Assembly (NCBI RefSeq): GCF_963676685.1
Contig: NC_092355.1
Location: 77,839,176-77,903,175, forward strand
Origin: Mytilus edulis
Taxonomy: Eukaryota; Mollusca; Bivalvia; Mytilida; Mytilidae
Direction of reading: 5' to 3'
DNA length: 64,000 nt
Shown here piece after piece: positions 24,901 to 36,900 of this stretch. The position numbers and the translations under genes are program-made. The notes beneath the pieces were generated by a model, which searched no databases, was not told the origin of the DNA, and saw nothing but the letters and a program-made list of their open reading frames with translations. Position 1 is the stretch's first letter; each line of letters starts with the position of its first letter.

Positions 24901-27900
24901 TTAGACATGTATGAGACTAAGACATGTATGAGACTTAGACATGAGACTTAGACATGTATGAGACTTAGACATGAGACTTAGACATGTATGAGACATAGAC
25001 ATGGATGAGACATACACATGTATGAGACTTAGACATGTACGAGACATAGACATGTATGAGACTTAGACTTATGAGACTTAGACATGTATGAGACTTAGAC
25101 ATGGATGAGACATACACATGTATGTGACTTAAACTTGTATGAGACCAGGGATGATTCCACTATATAGTTTAGGGCCGCTTAACGGCCCTTAAATCGGCAA
25201 GCGGCCCCAAAAAAATGTTTGTCAATATAAATTCCCAATTCAGGAAAATAAAACAAAAATCGGTATTTCCAGAAAAGTTTCCGTCACCAATTACGGCAAC
25301 TATAATTTTTCATAGTTTGTCGTCAAAACATAGTAAAATCCGGATAAAAATGCTGACTATGATCGCATTTTATTAACAACGATTTAATTATGTCAACATG
25401 AGGTAAACAATTTTAGCGGCCGGATTCAATTTAAGTTAAAATGTTATGAGAGTATGTGGTCTCGTAAAAGTAGATCGCTCAGCAGGTTGATCAAAAATAT
25501 GCTTTTTGTCAATATGGGTGTCAAAACAGACCTCAGCAAAGAGTAAATTTTATATTACATTGATGAATGAATTTGAGTGGTAAAAGCAGATTGCCCAGCA
25601 GAGCCAGTTATGTTGATTAAATAAAATTGAGAATGGAAAAAAACTTGTTTTGTAAAAAAAATTGGTTTATATTTTGCTCTTTTTTCCGCAAAAGTTTGAG
25701 CGTTTTTGAAAATAATGTTGATGATAGACCATTCATGAAATGAGACCCCCTCCCCCCCCCCCCCCCCCCCCCTGAAATACGATGTCATCATTATGGAACT
25801 GTTTCAAAAGATATGAAAATGATCCAAATAATTTTAAAGTTCACTGGTTCAATTGCTTTAAATAACTCAATTAAGCATATATATATATACTTTTGTAATT
25901 GCTTTTCTTAATTCAACAATTGGCCAGTTCTATTTGAAATACATTTAAATTTTTTTCACTGGTTAATATGGCAAGCCGTTTTGCTATTTAATCTAACTTC
26001 AAGATATCTCATAAACTTTATAAGATATCTTATATAATAGTTCATCAGATATTTGATATAGTTTGAAAGATATCTTATAAAGTTTATAAGATATCTTATA
26101 TAGTTCACGAGATATCTGAAATAATTTATGAGATGTCTTATACATGCAGTTTATAAGATATCTCATATAATTTTCTTAATATGATATCCAATGAACTATA
26201 TAAGATATCTTATCTTATACAAAACATATTTATAAGATATTTCATATACTTGAAGATATCTTAAATAAATCTTATATATTATATGAGATATTGTATACAT
26301 TATGAGATAATTTGAAATTTGAATAAATAGCTAAACGGCCTGCCATAGATTTATGTTAGCTGGTACTTGTTGTATATATGTTTTTTGTAATAGGCCTCGT
26401 TTACCAAAGTTAAGATGATAGTGCATCATATGCAATGATATTCATGTATTACAACTTCCCTGGTCTGAATCCAATAATTTCTCCAATCAGTGTACAGAAG
26501 AAATTAACTTAATATTCATTTTCCGTTTTTACAGGAAAATGATATATTATTTCGTCTTATAATGTAGGCATAAAAAATTCCCAATTGGGATAAAAATTCC
26601 TAATTTGATATTCAAGGGACCAATTGTAAACACCTGGAATCATCCCTGGAGACATACACATGCATGAGACTTAGACATGTATGAGACTAAGACATGTATG
26701 AGACATACACATAGATTGATTTTGGAACATTCAAATACAAAATGAGAGTTAAATTTTGGTCTGTTTTATTGGGTTCTTACAACACCTCAATTTTCAAACA
26801 GTTATAAGTTATGCACAGAGGTTTTTTCAACCGGATATAGAAAAAAAAATGTATTGGTATTCCTTTGCATTTTTAAATAATTACATTAGATGTATGTTTC
26901 ATTACAATACGTTATTCTGATTGGCTAACTGCACATCATGTGTTATTCCTTAAGCAGTTGTATCACTCAATAAAACGTCTCATTCATGATGACACGAGGT
27001 CCCACAATAAAGTGCACAGGTAAATACAGGGATGATTCCAGGTGTTTTCAAATGGGTCCCTTGAACATCAAATTGGGAATTTTCATCCCAATTGGGAATT
27101 TTTTATGCATACAATCTAAAACGAAATAATATCATTTTCCTGACCTGTAAAAACGGAAAATGTATATAAAGTTTCACCTGTACACTGATTGAAGAAGTTA
27201 TTGGATTCAGACAAGGGAAGTTGTAATACATGAATACCATTGCACATGATGCACTATCATCTTAACTTTGGTAAACAAGGCATTTCTACACCAGCTAACA
27301 TAAACCTATGGCACTTAAGCAGTTTAGCTATTTATTCGAATTTCAAATTATCTCAAAATATATAAGATATCTTATATAACATATTAGATTTTTATAAGAT
27401 ATCTCATTTAATATATATATATATGAGATATCTTATATAATTTACTTTTTTAAAGCTATCTTATATATATATTATAAGAGATATCTTATATCTTATAAAG
27501 TTTAAAAACTTTATAAGATATCTTATATACTTTATTCTTAGATATCTTATATACTTATCTTCTAAAGTTTATAAAATATCTCATTCAGAATATGAAATAT
27601 CTTATATTTTTTTTTATACAAGATATCTTAAATAGTTTATTGGATATCATCTTAAGAAAATTATATAAGATATATTATATGAATTATCTTATAATTTCTA
27701 TACGATGTCTCTAATAATATATCTTATATGATATATATAGATTCTACAACTGCATCGAGTGTAATACGATATTTATCCACTCGAGACAGTTAAATTTTCA
27801 AATTTAAAATGCAAGGCATGCCCGAGCATTTAAATATTTTTATTACATTGGTTGCAATGAATTACATTGATTTTCCAGTTAGATAAAAACCGATAATTTC

Positions 27901-30900
27901 ACATGTGAAATAAACGTGGTTATTTCACTCTCTGACGTCATACAACAATAGGCGTTGTCAAGACGTCGATAACGTCAGATCAAAACAAATTGTCAATGCG
28001 TAGGAAAATGATATAGTTCCTTACATTTTCTACATTAATTTCATTAAAAAAAAGCCATTTGCCAATGTAATAAAAAGAATAACTAATCGCCGTATTTGAA
28101 TATCAAAAATACGGCGATTAGTTATACTATAAAAAATTTAACTGTCGAGAGTGGATAAATATCATATTACACGAGATTTGGTGGTGGAATCTGTTTCTCT
28201 AATGATTTTCTAACATTATGCAGGCAAACTTATTCCTTCTTTTCGAATGATCTGCAAAAAGATGTGTTCTTTCTATGTGACATCATCAGGCATGGTCGCC
28301 TTTTTTCATGCCGTCACAATTAGAAATTCAGAGGAAAGCAAGAACATTCGACGTCATAATCGGATTTTAACCAATGAAGTACTGAAATCAAACGAATCAC
28401 ACTTTGATTAATTTTTTTTTTTATACAATGAGTGCAGAAAGGGATAAATTGACGAAGAATTAGAGAAATAAGATATCTTAAATAATCTTTTTTTATAAGA
28501 TATCTTATATAATAAAGAAGATATCTTATATAATAAAGAAGATATCTTATATAACAAAGAAGATATCTAATATCGATTATAAGATATCTTATATAGTATA
28601 TAAGATATCTTATAAATATACTTTATATAAGATATCTTATATATTATAGTTTATAATAAAAAAATAAAATTAACGGTATCAATTTTCTTGCACCAGATGC
28701 GCATTGCGACAATACATGTCTCTTCAGTGATGCTCGTGGCCAAAATATTTGAAATCCAAGGCTTATATAAAAGATTATAAGATTTATTCCATATTGGTAT
28801 TATTTTAGTAGGTTTCTCTATATGAATTGGATTTTGAATAAAAAAGCATATTCACCTGAGAAAGTGTTATTCATTGCGCTAAACGTCACGCGCTTTTACA
28901 TGCAACGTTATGGTAATATGTTTCATGAAAAAAAAATTGGTATATGTTTGTCATTAGATACATTTTCTTCTCTCGGAATATGGAATAAAACAATTACTGT
29001 CTTTTGTTTCGGTAAATATGGGGTTTTATTGACTTTTGAAAAACTGATATTCACTTCGGCCGTCTGCCTCAGTGAATATATTTTTTTCAAAAGTCAATAA
29101 AACCGCATATTTACCTCATCAAAAGACAGTAATTGTATAATATCATATTGTTTATAAGATATCTGATAAAGAAAACTATATGAGATATCTTATAAACTAT
29201 AAAAGATATCTAGTAAATTTTATAACATATAGATCTCATGAACTATGCAAGATATCTTATAAACTTTATAAGATATCTTACAAACTATATTATAGATATC
29301 TAATGAACTATTATATGAGATATCTTATAAAGTTTATGAGATATCTTGAAGTTAGATTAAATAACAAAACGGCTTGCCATATTAACCACTGAAAAAATTC
29401 ATCCATTCGGTATTTTTTCAACAGATCATCTTTATAAACTTACTTTGATTCAAATGGATTTCAAATTGAACTGGCCAATTGTCGAATTCAGAAAAGCAAT
29501 TACAAAAGGTTATATGCTTAATTGATAAGATATTTAAAGCAATTGCACCAGTTATTACCAGTGAACTTTAAAATTATTTTTATATCTTTTGAAACAGTTC
29601 CATAATGATGACATCATATTTCAGGAGGGGGGGGGGTGCTCATTACATGAATGGTCCATCATCAACATTATTTTCAAAAACGCTAAAATTTTTGTCTTTT
29701 GAGGAAATAGAGCAAAATATAAAATAATTTCTTTTACAAAATAAGTTTTAATCAAGTTACATAACTGGCTCTGCTGGGCAATCTGCTTTTATAAGATCGG
29801 CGCCCATTAAAATTTATTCATCAATGTTATATCAAAATTTTAATGTGTTCTTTGCCGAGGTCTGCTTTGACACCAATTTTGACAAAAAGCATGTTTTTGA
29901 TCAACCTGCTGAGCGATCTACTTTTGCGAATTCAAATACTCCCATAAAATTTTATTCAATTGAATCCGGCTGCTAAAATTGTTTACCGCACGTTGACATA
30001 CGTAAATCGTTGTTAATAAAATGCGATTGTAGTCAGCATTCTTATCCGGATTTTACTACGTTTGACGACAAACTATGAAAAAATATAGTTGCCGTAATTG
30101 GTGACTAAACCTTTTCCGGAATTACCGATTTTTATTTTATTTTCCTGAATTGGGAATTTATATTCACAAACATTTTTTGGGGGCCGCTGGCAGATTTAAG
30201 GGCCGCTTAGCGGCCCTAAACTATATAGTGGAATCATCCCTGAAATAAAATAAAAACTTGATAAAAGGCGTGTTTTCATGATCCTATAGGTAAAAATGTA
30301 ATTATAAGTATTGAATGCTTTTTTTGTAACTTTATAGGGTTGTAAAAGCGTTGACCGTGCGCACATTTTAAGTATGAAGCGCTTCTGCGCTTCATACAAA
30401 ATGTACTTCGATCAACACTTTTACACCCCAATAAATTTACAAAAAGAGCATTCAATTCTTAAGTAATTTTCTATAAGAGGCAGCTCATACATTTTTGAGT
30501 TTTGTATGATGTCATTTCACTGAAAAGTATATATTTTCATTTAGGGGGCTAGCTGAGGCCCGCCTGTGGTGCAACATTTTCTCAATGCATTGAGGACCCA
30601 TTGGAGGCCCTAGGCTGTTTTTTTTCTTTATATTCTCTTTGACATATTCCCGATTTCCATTCTCAATTTTATGTTAACCTTATGAATTTGACTACAATTA
30701 CTTTTACCTGCTATGATTCCATTCCTGTCTGACATCTTTTAACTGCATGTTTCTCATGTTGTGAACAGAAAACAGGAAAATTCTCTTGTATTTGTTGGCA
30801 CATTCTCGTATCTGAAAATAATAGTTTATTATACTTTAACCCTTTCCTCCATTGACATTTTTTTTAAACATACCTGATTCGCATAGGATTTTTTCAATTA

Positions 30901-33900
30901 AAAATAATCATCAGGTTTAAAGTATCAATGCATTGCAAAAAGGAATATTTCATCAATGAAATTCCAGTCAAATATTCTCTTGAATATCATTTTATATTAG
31001 ATACAAATTTTATTAGGTCTGAGGCTTAAATTAAAATATTGATTGTTTGCCCTTTACCGACCGACCCTATAAATTCGTTGCGCCTGAAAATCTTTTATTT
31101 GTATTTACCAGCAAGATTTTATTTTATTTTATTTTTTCGTTCCTACCAAAAATCTTATATTTGTATTTCCCGCTCAAAACTATTTTATCCGGAATTCTCG
31201 GGTTTTATCTTTATCGTATAAGGTCCAGTCCGTTTGGTATCACCTGAGCGTTTGACATTAACACTTATACATTTGAAGTTTCAAAGCATTTGTTTGAAAT
31301 CGATGTTCAGCTTGTGAACGCTTTCTGAAATCATGATATGACGTACCCTACTCTGTACCTTTAACTTAAAAGAGCATGGTTCATTTACAAAAAAGTTCGT
31401 TTGATACAAAATTATCATCTTGTGTACAAACTAATTTGTAAACGGACGTTGTATTCTATGTAGGGATGGCCTTTTGTGATCCGCAGATCTCCTGATGATT
31501 ATGTTAACGATGCCGCTATATTATTTATATCTGACATGAACCAAAAGTGACAAAACCCTGTAAAGTGGAGAATATCTGGCAGTAAAATCGCCAAGTTGTC
31601 CATACAGATCATTTATAAATGCGATGTAAAAAACGTGACAATTGTCAGAGTTTTAGGTCTAGTAGCATTTTTATTGGAAACAAAGGCACACACGATGTTT
31701 TTAACACTCTAGGGACTTTTTCTACTAGTGATGTATGTCTGCTCAGACATATATTATCAGTACAAAGTTATCTTTTACAGAAATTCTTAAGGTAAGCATA
31801 CAAGGTACGTAGTACAGAATATAAGTGCAAGTTCAAACTCTTCAAAGTTCAGGCATATAAACGTTGAAGATATGCGGCACAGCTCTATTTAGTTATATTT
31901 GAAAACAAAATAGTAGTGCATATGAATTAGCTTCACATTCTACATGATTTTTTTTTTAAACTAATAGTCCCAGAAAACTTATTTGCAAAAACAAAACGGA
32001 CACCAATGACATTTATATGCATCTATAAAATAAAATATTATACCTACCTGCCTACCCATGACAAATAATATACCGAGCCAAGTTATTTTTTTGGGGAAAA
32101 AAATAAAATATTTTACCTACCTACCTACCCTGTTTCAAAACATAGGGTCGGAAAAGGGCAAACAAACAATATTTTAATTTAGGCCTGATAAAGATTTTTC
32201 CTAGGTAAGACGTTTCAACTGAGGCACTACACAGGCATCAAAAGGCGTCATTATGGAGTAAAGGGGGTGGCGTCAAAAAATGTCATTATGGAGTAAAGGG
32301 TTAAAGAAATTTTTAAACAGTTTTCATCAATTTTCATTTTATTGAAACATGATGTATGCCTTTTTGTGCTTCTTCGTTACATTTGTTGTTTTTATAGTGA
32401 TTAAGATGATAACATAATGTTGACTGCTGTACCCCTATTTTTGACATTTTTACTCTTTGAGTATGTTTGTTTTGTTCACACATCGTTGACAATGTAATGG
32501 AATTGGATGTGACTGTCATATAAGTGAGAGGTTTAGCTAGCTATAAAACCAGGTTCAATCCACCATTTTCTACATTAAAAAATGCCTGTACCAAGTCAGA
32601 AATATGACAGTTGTTATCCATTCGTTTGATGTGTTTGGACTTTTGATTTTGCCTTTTGATTTTGGACTTCCCTTTTTGAATTTTCCTTGGAGTTCAGTGT
32701 TTTTGTGTTTTTACTTTTTATTTAAATTTAGAAACACAGCTTTATCACACTAGTAGAAAAAAGTATAAAAATAAGGAGATGTGATATGATTGACAATGAG
32801 ACAACTATCTACCAAAGTTCAAATAAAGTGGATGAACGCAATTATAGGCAACTGTATGCATGGTCTTCAACAAAGAGAAAAACCCATACCATGTGATCAA
32901 AATTGGTTGATAGTTGTCTCATTGTCAATCATACCTCATCTCCTTACTTTTATGTTATGTTGTTGGTTTTAGCAAATACATCATCTATCCGCCTCTGTTT
33001 CAGTTCTAAACCTTTCTTCTTTGTCTTATCTTCTTATTATATTACTGTAAATTCAGAAATTATAGCGTGCATTTATTATTACGATTTGTAATTTAAAACT
33101 TATATGCGATTTTAATTTTTATGATTTTGAGAAAAATCCTGTTTTATGCGAGTTTAAATTATTGCGTTTACAACTCTGTCACATTTTTCGCAATAATAAA
33201 ATCCTCGCATTAATTTCTGAATTTACAGTATATTGTTGGTTTTTAGTACTTACATCATCTATCAGCCTCTGTTTCAGTTCTAAACCTTTCCTCTTTGTCT
33301 TATCTTTATATTATATAATATTGTTGGTTTTTAGTACTTACATCATCTATCAGCCTCTGTTTCAGTTCTAAACCTTTCCTCTTTGTCTTATCTTTATATT
33401 ATATAATATTGTTGGTTTTTAGTATTTACATCATCTATCAGCCTCTGTTTCAGTTCTAAACCTTTCCTCTTTGTCTTATCTTTATATTATATAATATTGT
33501 TGGTTTTTAGTACTTACATCATCTATCAGCCTCTGTTTCAGTTCTAAACCTTTCCTCTTTGTCTTATCTTTATATTATATAATATTGTTGGTTTTTAGTA
33601 CTTACATCATCTATCAGCCTCTGTTTCAGTTCTAAACCTTTCCTCTTTGTCTGTGTTAATGAAACTAAAAAGATACATATACATTTTGTTAGTCATAAAA
33701 CATTTGAAGCATCATTTAGGCCACGGTTTTTTTATTTGTTGGTTTACGGATCCGCCGACCCGATTTTGCCGATTTTCAGAATAAAAATAAAATTGACTTT
33801 TCATGCTTTTTTATTCCCGCCGACCCTTATAAATGCATTATCCCTGAAAAATAATTAAAATTTTCCTTTATTATGAAATGAAATGCATTAATCATTAACA

Positions 33901-36900
33901 AAGTTGATAACACTTTCTGTTGTGAAAAATAAAACTTCCAATTTACGTTTCTGAAAATAGACAAATCAATTATAACTGACCTTGAAATGTCTTTTGCGCA
34001 AATAATTTTGCGTAACGAAACCTGTGTTTAAAACCAATTACAAATTAGTTCGTTTCCCTTATTTGTCATCAGTCCGTAAGATGCATCATCTCAGAGAAAT
34101 AGACTTGTCCAAATGTGCCATTCCAGTTAATTTCTGACAGGTTGGGATGGATGGGGAGATTTTTTTTCATACCTATCAGAAAAAAACATCATGTAAAACT
34201 ACCTATCAGATCTATAAATTAAGACCTATCAGATTTAGAGTTCCTGTTCATATTTGGTGGATGGCTTTCATGGGAAAAATTGACCTATCAGAATTTTTTA
34301 CTGCAAGGATTGTACCCATCAGAATTTTAAATACAATACCAGATAATGCATGATACGAAACTTTTTTACATTCCAAAGCACCCCTAAGATCTGAAATAGG
34401 TTTTTTTTGTAACCCCTAAGATGTAATTATTTTTAATTATTTTCTGCTGCAAGACCCTCAGAAATTTTTGCGTATATGTGTACGTGTCAGATGAAAAAAC
34501 CCAAAATTTCACCCCTAAGATGTATAAATTTTACACCCCTCAGAAAGGACCATCCATCCTCCTTTAGCAGATATTAACTGGAATGGCCCAATGTGGACAG
34601 GTGGAATACATCAATTAAAGTACTGAATATTAACAAATCATTTGAAATTTTCTTGTTTCATAGATAACAAAAAATATCAATCATTGGGATAAAAACCGGA
34701 TTGCATGACAACTGATTAACCCGATATTGTCGTTTTTCCAGTGGACGAGTCTATTACGTTTTTCGACACGTGTGTTGAAACTTATTTTTGTACGACGTTT
34801 TTATATTTTTTTTCTTTATCAGTTTTTGTGCTTGAAGATCATTATTCACCAAGTTTTCTGAGAGCTACGCGAATCTGTTTTTCTTGTTTGTGAAATGACG
34901 ATTTAATTTCGTGTTTGTCCGTGCAACCCCCCTTTTTTTACAGGAAATTATTAAACGATGTCATGCGATGTTCATGATCACTGATCAATAATATTTCATC
35001 GAACTTAATGTTAAGAAATGATGACAAAACAGCATATAAGATAAACATTTTGTTAGTAAGGTGAAATATATATTTATTTTGCATATTTTTTCTGTTTTGA
35101 AAGATATTTTTTTTCTTTTTTTTTCCGACCGACCGACCCGACTTTTTTATGCGAAAAATCCGTAAACCAACAAATTAAAAAACCGTGGCCTTATATGTAA
35201 AATAAAAAAATAACATTTAATTATAAATTTGGTTATCAACAGGCTCAAAACTAAATTTGTGTAACCAAATATGCATAGAAGTTTATTTTTGGACTAATTT
35301 AATTATGGTTAGATTTCAAATGGAGGAAAGAAAACCAACACCACCAATAACTTTTTTTTCAACTTGTCATGACAAGTACATACCAAAATTTACTTGTCCA
35401 AATGAAATTGTTACTTGTCCAAAAAATTTCTATTTAAAATAACCTTTTTTCATTTTTAGTTTATTAAAGGAGCAAAACGAATTTAAACAATATAACAGAA
35501 TTTGACGGTTTTTTTAAAAAAATACTTTTAAAAATATGAGTCAAGTACAACTGAATCTAGTCATGTCACAGGACTTAGGTTCTAGTTCTCATCAATGCTA
35601 GTCTCATCACACTCTGCACATGAGTACCATCTGATAGGCCTGTATTCTCATTGGATTTGTATTTTGTATTTTTTTTTAAGTTGAAAAAAGTTTTTTTAAA
35701 TGCAATCAATAAAAAGAAGAAGATAAGCCATTATAAGGTCTGATTGCCAATAAGAGAACTCTCTTCAAGAGACCAAATGACACAGAAATTAACAACTATA
35801 TGTCACCATATTGCAAGTATTGTTTTTTTCTACTTATGAGTTTAGTGTCTTTACCCTGCAACTAATTTTGTATATTGTTCGTGCTTTGAAAGACACAAAA
35901 ACTCAAAGTTTTATGCCTTAAAGCACTGCCTTTAAAAAAATCAATTAAATATAGTTATCTTAATTATTTTCCATTTCTTTCTTTTTTGAGACTCCATAAA
36001 TTGGCTATTATGAGACCTCATTTTTACATTCAGAATGGTCTCAGATAGCAGGAAATAGAATGTAGTTCTGAAAAGTTTTCTTGTGGGGGGGGGGCATGCC
36101 CCCAAACCCTGCTAGAAGGTTCAGGTCGCTGACGCGACCCTCATCGGTGACTTAGGGCTAGGCTGTTTTTATCAGGACTACGCTGAACAAATTTACTCTA
36201 GACCTGTGGTCTTAACAACATTTTAAACTAAATTCTATCCCTGCTGAGTTGGGTAAGGCATATACTAATATGACTGAGTTATTCAGATATTAACAGGTCA
36301 GGAATAACCACCAATTAGTGGATTATACCTCAATTGACGTGTAATCCACCAATTGACATATATGGGTATAGACCAATTGATGTATAATGGGAGTTTTTTG
36401 TAAGAAAATGCTAGTGTGAGATAGGAGCATGATTTTGCAACTTGCAACCTATTTTATGACCTTTATTGAGTCCTCTGAAAGTTTCAGTTTTGCCAAAGCC
36501 TGCTGCATCTCTTGAGAATGCATGTGTACAACAGTTCTTTTGTTGAAACATTTGTACTATTGACCATGATTGACTTTTGATAATGAAAGTGAAGTATTTA
36601 AAACAAAGAGTTCCATTCACCTGTGGAGTTGTACTCATGATCACATGACTGCAGACAGTATTGATGTCCATTGACAGGTGATTAGTGGTAAATTTGCCAA
36701 TCAAGAATTGACAAGATATATAACAATATAAGAAACTGCAAATACAATTATTGATTAAATTCATAGGCGGATCCAGGGGGGCCCTGGGGGGCCCAGGACC
36801 CCCCTTTCGTGGGAAAAATTTGGTTGATTATATAGGGAATCATTGAAGCATGACTGGAGCAGGCCACCTCTTAGGAAAAGTTCTGGATCCGCCACTGAAA

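Larger units (their letters stand above)
20887..26712. repeat. 17-bp satellite array AGACATGTATGAGACTT, interrupted by two transposons
   Basis: Hundreds of head-to-tail copies of AGACATGTATGAGACTT with common variants (AGACATAGACATGTATG, ACATACACATG, GTACGAG). Array segments are 20887-21176, 22430-25145 and 26649-26712, together about 3.1 kb. The two gaps are exactly filled by elements with target duplications. The whole lies in MRTO4 intron 3. Seventeen is not a multiple of three and there is no long frame, so it is non-coding. Confidence 0.92.
27027..30242. mobile_element. CAGGGATGATTCCA element, copy 2, inverted and with nested insertions
   Basis: Same 14-bp ends; flanks AAATA (27022-27026) and AAATA (30243-30247). 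The order of internal blocks is inverted relative to copy 1: the GATATC palindrome zone comes first, the G-run and AGGGCCGCTTAGCGGCCCT last. It is longer because it contains the GTGTAATACGATATTTATCC element (27738-28472), a SINE-like piece near 28660-28790 and a large palindrome (28975-29140). No transposase is seen. Confidence 0.75.

Noticed and set aside
20887..26712. CRISPR-like array
   Set aside because: Units are contiguous 17-mers without unique spacers and the genome is eukaryotic; it is a satellite.
34147..34353. 68-codon frame
   Set aside because: Made of the ACCTATCAGA boxes of a nested element.
36411..36764. 117-codon minus-strand frame
   Set aside because: Lies wholly inside the 36294-37114 element and has no recognised domain.
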